64,000 nucleotides of DNA from the NCBI RefSeq assembly GCF_014647975.1, contig NZ_BMQF01000004.1, positions 310,001 through 374,000 of the forward strand. Direction: 5' to 3'. Origin of the DNA: Streptomyces fumigatiscleroticus. GTDB lineage: Bacteria; Actinomycetota; Actinomycetes; Streptomycetales; Streptomycetaceae. Positions 56,828 to 64,000 of this stretch are shown one piece after another. The position numbers and the translations under genes were made by a program. Within the stretch, counting starts at the first letter, position 1. The number at the start of each line of letters is the position of its first letter. The notes under the pieces were generated by a model. That model was not told the DNA's origin and did not search any database. It saw only the letters and a program-made list of their open reading frames with translations.

Positions 56828-57919
56828 ATGACTCAGGGCACTGTGCCGGATCTCGCCGACCGCGTTCTCGGCGGCTGGCTGGGCCGGATCGCGGGCAACA
56901 TGCTGGGCAAGCCGGTGGAGCAGGGCGAGGTGTGGACGCGCGACCGCATCGACCGCTATCTGCGGCAGGCCTCCGCTCTCCCCCTCACCGACTACCTGCC
57001 CGAACCGGTGGCCGGCGGCGACGGACCCGCGCTGCGCCCCGAGTGGCGCAGCTGCGTCCGCGGCCGTATCCACGGCAGCTGCCGGGACGACGACATCGAC
57101 TACGCCGTCCTCGGCCTGGAGCTGCTGGAGACCCACGGTTCCGGCTTCAGCACCGAGCAGGTCGGCGACCTGTGGCTGCTGCGGCTGCCGTACCTCCAGA
57201 CGTTCACGGCGGAGCGGGCCGCGTACCGCAACCTCGTGGACGGGCTGAAGCCGCCGCTCACCGCGACGTACGACAACCCGTACCAGGAGTGGATCGGGGC
57301 GCTGATCCGCGCCGACATCCACGGCTGGACCCATCCGGGCGCCCCGCGCCGTGCCGCCCTGCCGGCCCGCCGGGACGCGGTGCTGTCCCACACCGGCAAC
57401 GGCGTGTACGGGGCGATGTGGGCGGCGGCGCTGATCTCGGCGGCGTTCACGGCCCCGACGGTGCGGCAGGCGGTGGAGGAGGCGCTGGCCGTCGTCCCGG
57501 CGAGCAGCCGGCTGGCGCGCACCGTACGGCGGGTCGTGTCGCTGTACGAGACCGGGTTGGACTGGGAGTCCACGCTGACCACGGTGTCGGAGGAGACCGC
57601 CGGGCTCGGCTGGATCCACACCGTCCCGAACGCCGCCGTGCTCACCGCCGGGCTGCTGTACGGCGAGGGCGACTTCACCCGCACCATCACCCTGACCGTG
57701 CGCGGCGGCCTGGACACCGACTCCAACGGCGCGACGGCCGGCTCGGTGGCCGGCGTGTTCGGCGGGGCGGCGGCGATCCCCGCCCAGTGGACGGACCCCC
57801 TGGAGGACACCGTGCGCAGCGCGGTGTTCGGCTTCGACGGCGCGCGCATCACCGAACTGGCGGAACGGACGCTGCGGCTGGCGGTGGGCGGCGAGCAGCG
57901 GTCGAACTCTCCTGGCTGA
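56828..57919 (+). CDS. ADP-ribosylglycohydrolase family protein
   Basis: A 363-residue ADP-ribosyl-hydrolase-fold protein. GGWLGRIAGNMLGKPVE opens the fold, DDDIDYAVLGLELLE carries the first magnesium acidic cluster, and RGGLDTDSNGATAGSVAGV the second, so the binuclear metal site is intact. It would remove ADP-ribose from proteins or small molecules. GGAG precedes the ATG. Confidence 0.9.
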   Translation: MTQGTVPDLADRVLGGWLGRIAGNMLGKPVEQGEVWTRDRIDRYLRQASALPLTDYLPEPVAGGDGPALRPEWRSCVRGRIHGSCRDDDIDYAVLGLELLETHGSGFSTEQVGDLWLLRLPYLQTFTAERAAYRNLVDGLKPPLTATYDNPYQEWIGALIRADIHGWTHPGAPRRAALPARRDAVLSHTGNGVYGAMWAAALISAAFTAPTVRQAVEEALAVVPASSRLARTVRRVVSLYETGLDWESTLTTVSEETAGLGWIHTVPNAAVLTAGLLYGEGDFTRTITLTVRGGLDTDSNGATAGSVAGVFGGAAAIPAQWTDPLEDTVRSAVFGFDGARITELAERTLRLAVGGEQRSNSPG

Positions 57920-58013
57920 ACGCCGCCTTCGCCGAGGTGGAGAGCTATGCTCGGGCCATGGACCGCAGGAATCCTCCGGTGGCCGGCCATGGCCGCCGCA
58001 CGGGCGGCCGAGG

Positions 58014-58787
58014 ATGCCCGCCGCGTCCGCTTCCCCCGGCACGGCGCCCTCGCCGGCGGTCCGGCACACGGCCAACTGCTGTCTCGTCCTGCTGACGATT
58101 CCCACGGCGGTGCTCGTCTGGTTCTGGTACACGCTCTGGCACGCCGGGCATGTGGACGACGGGCGCGAGCGGGCGGCCGTCGCCTCCGTCCGGCGCCAGG
58201 CCGACGACGCGGCGGACGGGGCCGCCCGTGCGCTCACGGCGAGCACCGGCACCGGCACCGGCACCGACCACCTGATGGGCCTGATCTGGCGGCACACCCG
58301 AGCCCCTGTGATCACCTACGACCGGGCAGGGCACGCGTTCACCGCCGTCGGGTCGGAGTTCGCCGCCTATGACCGGGAGTCGGGGCTCTGGGGCGGGGGC
58401 CCCGAGAGGGTGACGCGCTGTTTCGCCTCCACCTTCACCCGCGGGCCGGACCGGGTGTGGACCGCGCGGGTGGAGGAGCGCGACCCTGACGTGTGCGGTC
58501 CGGGCACAAGCATCGGCAGCACGGCCGAGTCGGCCCGGCGCGACATCGCGGGCATGGACGCCGCGGACATGACCGGCACCGGTGTGCAGCGGGCCGTGGA
58601 TCCGACGGGCCGGCTGGGCTTCGAGGTGCGGAGCAGGACGCGGAAGGGACGGACGACCACCGTCACCGCCTCCGTCCGGGCCGTGGGCGGCACGGCACCG
58701 GCGACCACGCAGTGCTACCGGTTCACCCGGCGGGACGGGGACGGCAGCGAGCCCTCCGTCACCGCCGTCCCCGTGGCCGCCTGCTGA
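58014..58787 (+). CDS. Membrane-anchored protein of unknown function
   Basis: I do not recognise this 257-residue protein. One membrane segment (about 22-42, CCLVLLTIPTAVLVWFWYTLW) follows a short N-terminal tail; the rest is probably extracytoplasmic, with cysteines at CFAST, DVCGPG, TQCYRF and the C-terminal residue that may form disulfides. The ATG at 58014 has only a weak GAGG ahead. The 94 bases upstream hold nothing recognisable. Confidence 0.6.
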   Translation: MPAASASPGTAPSPAVRHTANCCLVLLTIPTAVLVWFWYTLWHAGHVDDGRERAAVASVRRQADDAADGAARALTASTGTGTGTDHLMGLIWRHTRAPVITYDRAGHAFTAVGSEFAAYDRESGLWGGGPERVTRCFASTFTRGPDRVWTARVEERDPDVCGPGTSIGSTAESARRDIAGMDAADMTGTGVQRAVDPTGRLGFEVRSRTRKGRTTTVTASVRAVGGTAPATTQCYRFTRRDGDGSEPSVTAVPVAAC

Positions 58788-58831
58788 AGCGGGCGGAGCA
58801 TCGCCGGTGACCGACTGGTTACCCTACCTGG

Positions 58832-59332
58832 ATGACCACCACTGCTTCCGACTTCGCCACGTACATCGCGGGCCTGCCCCGTGTCCTGGCCGGTGCCGCC
58901 GCGCTCTTCCGGGACGCCGAGGGCAGAGTGCTGCTGGTCGAGCCCAACTACCGCGAGGGCTGGGCGCTGCCCGGCGGCACGATCGAGTCCGACGACGGTG
59001 AGACCCCGCGCCAGGGCGCGCGGCGCGAGACGCTCGAGGAGATCGGGCTCGACCGGCGGCTGGGCCGGCTGCTCGCGGTGGACTGGGTGCACGGAACGGG
59101 ACGGCCGCCGCTGGTGGCGTATCTGTACGACGGCGGGGTGCTCACCGAGGAGGAGTTCACGGCGATCCGGCTCCAGGAGGAGGAGCTGCTGTCCTGGCGG
59201 CTCGTCCCGCGCGAGGAGCTGACCGAGTACCTTCCGGGCGCGCTGGGGCGCCGGGTGCTGGCCGGACTCGACGTGCTGGCCCAGGGCTCGGGGACGGCGG
59301 AGCTGGAGAACGGTCACCGGGTGGACGGTTAA
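58832..59332 (+). CDS. NUDIX hydrolase
   Basis: A 166-residue NUDIX protein: AAALFRDAEGRVLLVEPNYREGWALPGG opens the fold, and the catalytic helix ARRETLEEIGL holds the REx2EExG core. The loop between the first Gly and first Glu of the box (GGTIESDDGE) is two residues longer than the consensus G-x5-E. It would hydrolyse a nucleoside diphosphate derivative; substrate unknown. Confidence 0.88.
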   Translation: MTTTASDFATYIAGLPRVLAGAAALFRDAEGRVLLVEPNYREGWALPGGTIESDDGETPRQGARRETLEEIGLDRRLGRLLAVDWVHGTGRPPLVAYLYDGGVLTEEEFTAIRLQEEELLSWRLVPREELTEYLPGALGRRVLAGLDVLAQGSGTAELENGHRVDG

Positions 59333-59372
59333 CCGTTCGCCGAGCGCAGGCGGGCGCCTTACCCTCGACCCC

Positions 59373-60101
59373 ATGACCACCAAGCCCCTCGTCGCCATCC
59401 TCAGTGGTGCCGGTGTCTCCACTGATTCCGGGATCCCGGACTACCGCGGCCCCAACGGGCTGTGGCGGCGCGACCCGGAGGCCGAGAAGCTCGTCACCTA
59501 CGAGTACTACATGAGTGATCCGGAGATTCGGCGGCGGTCCTGGCTGATGCGGCGGGAGAGCCGGGCCCTGCACGCCGAGCCGAACGCCGCGCACCGGGCC
59601 GTGGCCGAGCTGGAGCGGTCCGGGGTGCCGGTCCGGGTGATCACGCAGAACGTGGACGGGCTGCACCAGCTCGCCGGCCTCTCCGCCCGCAAGGTGCTCG
59701 AACTGCACGGCACCGCGCGGGAGGTGGTGTGCACCAAGTGCCCTGCGCGCGGGTCGATGGAGGACGCCCTGGCCCGGGTCGACGCCGGCGAGGACGACCC
59801 GCCGTGCCTGGAGTGCGGCTCCGTCCTGAAGCCGGCGACGGTGATGTTCGGCGAGCCGCTCGACCCGGTGGTGCTCGGCGAGGCGGTGGCGATCACCAAG
59901 GCCTGCCAGGTGTTCATCGCCGTCGGCACCAGTCTCCAGGTGCAGCCCGCCGCCGGTCTCGCCGGCGTGGCCGCCGACCACGGCGCCCGGCTCGTCATCG
60001 TCAACGCCGAACCGACGCCGTACGACGAGATCGCCGACGAGGTCGTACGAGAGCCGATCGGGACGGCTCTGCCGGAACTGCTGCGCGGGCTGAGCGGCTA
60101 G
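59373..60101 (+). CDS. Sir2-family NAD-dependent deacylase
   Basis: A 242-residue sirtuin: GAGVSTDSGIPDYRG (12-26), TQNVDGLHQ (91-99), catalytic His112 in ELHGTA, zinc cysteines 120/123 and 145/148, and VGTSLQVQP near the C-terminus. It would remove acetyl or other acyl groups from lysines. Its TAG stop is formed by the left end of the adjacent MITE-like element. Confidence 0.93.
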   Translation: MTTKPLVAILSGAGVSTDSGIPDYRGPNGLWRRDPEAEKLVTYEYYMSDPEIRRRSWLMRRESRALHAEPNAAHRAVAELERSGVPVRVITQNVDGLHQLAGLSARKVLELHGTAREVVCTKCPARGSMEDALARVDAGEDDPPCLECGSVLKPATVMFGEPLDPVVLGEAVAITKACQVFIAVGTSLQVQPAAGLAGVAADHGARLVIVNAEPTPYDEIADEVVREPIGTALPELLRGLSG

Positions 60102-60174
60102 GCCCTGTCGTCCAATCCCCGCCTGCCTGGCGACCCCTCCGGACGGACGCCGGGAATGTGACGACAGCGCCTAG
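60098..60174. mobile_element. MITE-like element, 77 bp
   Basis: CTAGGCCCTGTCGTC (60098-60112) and GACGACAGCGCCTAG (60160-60174) are 15-bp terminal inverted repeats with one mismatch, bounding 47 bases of unrelated sequence. The CTGTCGTC ends resemble those I recall for IS5-family elements of Streptomyces, which target CTAG. There is no transposase. The outermost TAG of each end is the stop codon of the neighbouring convergent gene. Confidence 0.7.
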
Positions 60175-60662
60175 AACAGCGCCTGCGGCCGCTCACCGCG
60201 CTCGAACTCCAGCAGCCGCCGCTTGCGGTCCAGGCCGCCGCCGTACCCCGTCAGGCTTCCGTCCGCGCCCACGACACGGTGGCAGGGGACGATGATGCCG
60301 ACCGGGTTCTTGCCGTTGGCGAGGCCGACGGCGCGGGAGGCGGTGGGGGTGCCGAGGTCGTCGGCCAGCTGGCCGTAGGTGCGGGTCTCGCCGTAGGGGA
60401 TCTTCCTGAGCCGGTCCCACACGGACCGCTGGAAGGGCGTGCCCGCCAGCCTCAGTTCGACGGTGAACTCCCTCAGCTCGCCCTGGAAGTACGCCCTGAG
60501 CTGCTCGGCGGCCTCGCCGAGGATCGAGTCGTCGCGCTCGCCGAAGCTCTCCTGCGGCGGGCGGTGACGCTGCTCGGTCATGTAGAGGCCGCACAGGACG
60601 CCGTCCTCGGCGACGAGGGTGAGCGGGCCGTACGGGCTGTCGGTCACGGTGTGCTGTTTCAC
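60171..60662 (-). CDS. ogt: Methylated-DNA-protein-cysteine S-methyltransferase
   Basis: A 163-residue O6-alkylguanine-DNA alkyltransferase. The suicide cysteine is Cys127 in VPCHRV, the Arg finger region is GTPTASRAVGLANGKNP, and the C-terminal helix follows. GGGGGAG precedes the GTG start at 60662. It sits 10 bases after the Ada/AlkA gene, forming an alkylation-repair operon. Its stop codon lies in the MITE-like element. Confidence 0.93.
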   Translation of the reverse strand: MKQHTVTDSPYGPLTLVAEDGVLCGLYMTEQRHRPPQESFGERDDSILGEAAEQLRAYFQGELREFTVELRLAGTPFQRSVWDRLRKIPYGETRTYGQLADDLGTPTASRAVGLANGKNPVGIIVPCHRVVGADGSLTGYGGGLDRKRRLLEFERGERPQALF

Positions 60663-60672
60663 GGGACTCCCC

Positions 60673-62142
60673 CTACACGGGCAGGAAGTTGATCGGGTGG
60701 CTGTCGGTGGCCCACAGGTACTGGACCGCGTACGCCCGCCAGGGCCGCCAGGCCGCCGCGCGTGCGGTGAGCGCCGCCGGGGTGGAGGGCAGCCCCAGTT
60801 CCCTGGCGGCGCGGCGGATGCCGAGGTCGGTGGGGAGGAAGGCGTCGGGGTCGCCGAGGGCGCGCATCGCGATGACGTCGACGGTCCAGGGGCCGAAGCC
60901 GGGCAGGGCGAGCAGCCGGGCGCGGGTCTCGGCCCAGTCGCTGTCGACGTCCAGGTGGAGCGAGCCGTCCGCGAGGTGGCTCACCAGGGTGGTGAAGGTC
61001 GTGCGGCGGGTGCGGGGCATGGCCAGGGACTCCGGGTCGAGCGCCGCCAGCGCCTCCGGGGCCGGGAAGAGGTGGGTCAGCCCGCCTTCGGGGTCCTCGA
61101 CCGGCTCGCCGTGGGCGGTGACCAGGCGGGCGGCGTGGGTGCGGGCGGCGGCCGTGGAGACCTGCTGGCCGAGGACGGCCCGTACGGCGAACTCGGCCTC
61201 GTCGACCGTGCGCGGGACCCGCCGGCCGGGGGCCTTGTCGACCAGGGGCGCGAGGACCGGGTCCGTGCGCAGCTGGTCGTCGACGGCGACCGGGTCGGCG
61301 TCCAGGTCGAGCAGGCGGCGGCAGCGGCTGATGGCGACGGTCAGGTCGCGCAGGTCGCTGAGGGCGAGGCGGCAGACGATGTGGTCGGGGCGCGGGGCCA
61401 GGGACGCGATGCCGTGGCCGTAGGGGAGGCGGAGCGTGCGGCGATAGGCGCCGTCCCTCCATTCCTCCACGCCGGGTACGGCGGTGGCGGCTAGGTGGCC
61501 GAAGAGGTTGTCGGGGTTGAGGGGCGCGCGGAAGGGGAGCCGCAGGGAGAGGGTGCCGGGGGTGCGCACGGTCGTCGTCCTCGGCGCGCGGGCGCGCAGG
61601 TCGCTCGGGGCGAGGGCGAAGACCTCCCGCACGGTGTCGTTGAAGGTGCGGATGGAGGAGAAGCCGGCGGCGAAGGCGATCTCGGCCATCGGCAGCGCCG
61701 TCGTCTCGATCAGCAGCCGGGCGGTCTGGGCGCGCTGGGCGCGGGCGAGCGCGAGGGGGCCCGCGCCCAGCTCGGCGAGGAGCTGGCGCTCGACCTGCCG
61801 GGTGCTGTAGCCGAGCCGGGCGGCGAGTCCGGGCACGCCCTCGCGGTCCACCACGCCGTCGGCGATCAGCCGCATCGCGCGGGCCACGAGGTCGGCGCGC
61901 TGGTTCCACTCCGGCGAACCGGGGCTGGTGTCCGGGCGGCAGCGCTTGCACGCCCGGAAACCGGCCTGCTGGCAGGAGGCCGCGCTGGGGTGGAAGACCA
62001 TGTTCTCCGGCTTGGGCGGCACCACCGGGCAGCTGGGGCGGCAGTAGATGCCGGTCGTCAGGACGGCCGTGAAGAACCATCCGTCGAACCGCGCGTCCTT
62101 CGACCGTACGGCGCGCAGGCAGCGCTCGGTGTCGGTGTGCAT
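60673..62142 (-). CDS. Ada-AraC-AlkA fusion: adaptive-response regulator and DNA-3-methyladenine glycosylase
   Basis: A 489-residue three-part protein. Residues 1-75 form the Ada zinc/methyl-acceptor domain (Cys34, Cys38, Cys65, Cys68), 80-185 an AraC-type DNA-binding domain (GYSTRQVERQLLAELG), and 195-489 an AlkA glycosylase with the HhH segment LPGFGPWTVDVIAMRALGD and its catalytic Asp. It senses methylphosphotriesters, activates transcription and excises alkylated bases. I use the ATG at 62142, the usual family start. Confidence 0.92.
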   Translation of the reverse strand: MHTDTERCLRAVRSKDARFDGWFFTAVLTTGIYCRPSCPVVPPKPENMVFHPSAASCQQAGFRACKRCRPDTSPGSPEWNQRADLVARAMRLIADGVVDREGVPGLAARLGYSTRQVERQLLAELGAGPLALARAQRAQTARLLIETTALPMAEIAFAAGFSSIRTFNDTVREVFALAPSDLRARAPRTTTVRTPGTLSLRLPFRAPLNPDNLFGHLAATAVPGVEEWRDGAYRRTLRLPYGHGIASLAPRPDHIVCRLALSDLRDLTVAISRCRRLLDLDADPVAVDDQLRTDPVLAPLVDKAPGRRVPRTVDEAEFAVRAVLGQQVSTAAARTHAARLVTAHGEPVEDPEGGLTHLFPAPEALAALDPESLAMPRTRRTTFTTLVSHLADGSLHLDVDSDWAETRARLLALPGFGPWTVDVIAMRALGDPDAFLPTDLGIRRAARELGLPSTPAALTARAAAWRPWRAYAVQYLWATDSHPINFLPV

Positions 62143-62283
62143 GCCCCGCATGCCCGTCCGTGGTGCCGGATGCGGTGAGGTCCGCGTTACCGTCTGCATG
62201 CCTCAAGCATCGGGCAGCCGCCGGGCCGGGGCTGGCAGAATTCCGACATCAACCTCGCGCTGCCTGCGCTCGCCCCGACGACC

Positions 62284-64000
62284 TCAGTCGACGGCCTCCT
62301 CCGCCTCGGTCGGCCGCCGCGCGGCCGCCGTCGCCCTGCGCACATCGGTCAGCGGCCGCAGCCGGTAGGTGTAGGAGTAGTCGCGGTCGGCGGGCAGCTT
62401 GTACGCGTCGTGCGTGTGCGCGCCCCAGCTGTTGTCTCCGCCCACGCCCATCTGACGGTGGTTCAGGCGCAGGACCACCTCCTCGCGCGCGGTGAGCTGG
62501 TAGTCGTGGCGCGCCCCGGTGGACAGGTCCTCCGGGGTGAAGTGCGAGGCGTTGACCTCCAGCAGGGGTTCGCCGGTGGCGAGCAGGCCGGTGCCGTCGC
62601 GGCCGGTGAGGGCGACCCAGCGGACGTCGGTCTTGTTGCCGTTCTCCTGCGGGCGGATGTACGGGGTCCACTGGCCGGAGACGGTCCCGGAGTACAGGCC
62701 CACGTCGGTGCCGTCGTTGCGGTCCCAGTGGTTCTCCTCGGGGCCCCGGCCGTAGTAGTGCAGGTGCTCCAGGCGGCCCGGCAGGAAGAGCAGGGTGCCG
62801 ACCTCGGGGAGGTAGGGCAGGGAGGCCGCTCCCGGGTGCAGGGTGTTGTCGACCTTGATCTCGCCATTGCCGAAGACCGTGTACGTGGTGGTGTACGCGG
62901 ACTCCACGGTGGTCGGCAGCGTGCCGCTCACCTTGATCTCCACGGCCCTGTCGCCCAGGGCGCGCACGGCGACGTCCGTGACCGTCCGGCGGGCGCCGGC
63001 GTCGCGCCAGGTGCGGTTGCGGGTGTGCTGGCCGTTGCCGCGGTCGTTGTCGGTGGGCGCCCGCCAGAAGTTCGGCACCGGGCCCGAGGTGATCAGACGG
63101 GCGCCGGCGGCCTCGTAGGAGCTGATGGTGCCGCTTCTCTTGTCGATGACGACGGAGAAGCCCTTGCCCTCCACCGTGACCTTCGTGTCGCCGTCCTCGT
63201 GGCGCAGGGCCGGGACCCGCGACGCGGGTACGGGGGTCACGGCCGGGCTGCCGGCGTCGACGGGGAGCTGCTGCCGGGCCACCTCGAAGCCGGCCTCGGC
63301 CCACGGCGTGGGCTCCTTGGTGGTGAAGGAGAGGTTCAGGAAGTACTCGGTGCCGGGAGCCGGGTCGTCCGGCAGCCGTACGGGGACGGTGATGTCCTTG
63401 CTGGACAGGGGCGCCAGATCCAGTTGTCCGCGGGTCAGTTCTCCGCGCTGGACCACCTCGCCGTCGGCGACCAGCTGCCAACTGCCCCTGAACTCGCGCA
63501 GGTTGGTGAAGAGGTACTCGTTGGTGAGGGTGACGGCGCCGGTGCCGCCGTCCGGGGCGGCCGTGGCGTTGATCGCCTGGTAGATCCGCTTGACCTGGGC
63601 CGCCTTGCCGGTGTGGCCGCGGTCGGCGGTGACGATGCCGTCCGCGACGAAGGCCCCGTCGTTGGGGTTGTCGCCCCAGTCGCCGCCGTAGGCGAAGAAG
63701 GTCTTCTCCTTCGGCCGCTCGCGGGTGACCCCGGCGGTGGCGGCGTCGAACCAGAACCGTACGCCGTCGTCGCCGGGGCCGCGGGCGTCGTCGGCCAGTT
63801 CGGCGGCGGTGAGGGCGCGGGCGTACACGCGGGCCCGGCGGATCGTGCCGCTGAACTCGCGGGTCGGGTTGTCGACGTCGGTGGCGAGGGAGAGACCGGC
63901 GGTGTTGGTGGCGGGCCGCAGGGTCGTGGTGCGGGTGGCTCTCGCCGTGCCGTCGACGTAGAGGGTGAGCCGGCCCGCGTCCGCGTCGAAGACGCCCGCG
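62284..64000 (-). CDS. GH2 beta-galactosidase, C-terminal part, with LamG-like insert
   Basis: At least 571 codons; the frame continues beyond the right edge, and the ATG-like codons inside are not starts. The upstream end is a LamG/concanavalin-like domain (RLTLYVDGTARATRT, FSGTIRRARVYARALT). Then come GH2 family C-terminal domains: the DUF4981 region (RGELTRGQLDLAPLSSKDI) and the Bgal_small_N domain with WRAPTDNDRGN and YYGRGPEENHWDRN. The catalytic glutamates lie outside the window. A secreted galactosidase is likely but the signal peptide is not visible. Confidence 0.88.
   Translation of the reverse strand, partial: AGVFDADAGRLTLYVDGTARATRTTTLRPATNTAGLSLATDVDNPTREFSGTIRRARVYARALTAAELADDARGPGDDGVRFWFDAATAGVTRERPKEKTFFAYGGDWGDNPNDGAFVADGIVTADRGHTGKAAQVKRIYQAINATAAPDGGTGAVTLTNEYLFTNLREFRGSWQLVADGEVVQRGELTRGQLDLAPLSSKDITVPVRLPDDPAPGTEYFLNLSFTTKEPTPWAEAGFEVARQQLPVDAGSPAVTPVPASRVPALRHEDGDTKVTVEGKGFSVVIDKRSGTISSYEAAGARLITSGPVPNFWRAPTDNDRGNGQHTRNRTWRDAGARRTVTDVAVRALGDRAVEIKVSGTLPTTVESAYTTTYTVFGNGEIKVDNTLHPGAASLPYLPEVGTLLFLPGRLEHLHYYGRGPEENHWDRNDGTDVGLYSGTVSGQWTPYIRPQENGNKTDVRWVALTGRDGTGLLATGEPLLEVNASHFTPEDLSTGARHDYQLTAREEVVLRLNHRQMGVGGDNSWGAHTHDAYKLPADRDYSYTYRLRPLTDVRRATAAARRPTEAEEAVD

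Overview
High-GC, codon-biased sequence with tightly overlapping ATGA/GTGA gene junctions, a ten-gene gvpO-A-F-G-Y-Z-J-L-S-K gas vesicle cluster, a crotonyl-CoA carboxylase/reductase operon and an F420-type enzyme marks this as chromosome from an actinobacterium, almost certainly a Streptomyces. From memory the gene order (sigma factor, gvp cluster, ccr/ethylmalonyl-CoA operon, sir2, ogt/ada, beta-galactosidase) resembles one region of the S. coelicolor chromosome read backwards; I could not check this. I see no rRNA, tRNA, CRISPR array, prophage or intact insertion sequence.

Region 1 (1-14 kb), stress island: a DedA/VTT membrane protein, a 27-bp intergenic repeat array, an unusual aminotransferase-fold protein overlapping an NAPE-PLD-like hydrolase, a His/Gly/Asp-rich secreted protein, a SigB/F/G-type sigma factor, then small stress-type genes (DUF2795-like, CBS, PfpI/DJ-1, DUF6158-like, baeRF), an ABC-F ATPase, a PAP2-DAG kinase fusion and a methyltransferase. 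Several genes carry GNNT-N14/15-GGGTAC/T promoters, the class recognised by SigB-type sigma factors.

Region 2 (14-28.5 kb): the complete Streptomyces-type gvp operon on the minus strand, with a 14-bp x 6 repeat between gvpO and gvpA. Upstream lies a three-gene overlapping operon of an NDH-2-like oxidoreductase with a repeat-built C-terminal tail, a transketolase and a stand-alone LigD polymerase. Facing it is an F420-type oxidoreductase/enolase-superfamily pair. The two units share one palindromic GGGTACCC promoter core. A holin-like membrane protein and a hemerythrin protein follow, also with SigB-type -10 boxes.

Region 3 (28.5-44 kb): ordinary housekeeping and peptide-turnover genes: VOC and GNAT proteins, a minus-strand peptidase operon (M55, M20, S9, S66), two regulators/transporters of note (PAS-GAF-PP2C-HATPase phosphatase; an MFS transporter fused to three Cna-like domains), an SRPBCC protein, and a radical SAM gene preceded by a LexA-type box.

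Region 4 (44-55.4 kb): carbon assimilation. A duplicated 3-hydroxyacyl-CoA dehydrogenase and a TetR regulator precede a five-gene operon for most of the ethylmalonyl-CoA pathway (ccr, ethylmalonyl-CoA mutase, CitE/malyl-CoA lyase-like, mesaconyl-CoA hydratase, methylsuccinyl-CoA dehydrogenase), then the overlapping psd-pssA phospholipid pair.

Region 5 (55.4-64 kb): a glycerate kinase broken by a frameshift, an ADP-ribosylglycohydrolase, a small membrane protein, a NUDIX hydrolase, a sirtuin, a MITE-like element whose ends supply stop codons to both flanking genes, an alkylation-repair pair (Ogt and Ada/AlkA), and the C-terminal part of a LamG-containing GH2 beta-galactosidase running off the window.
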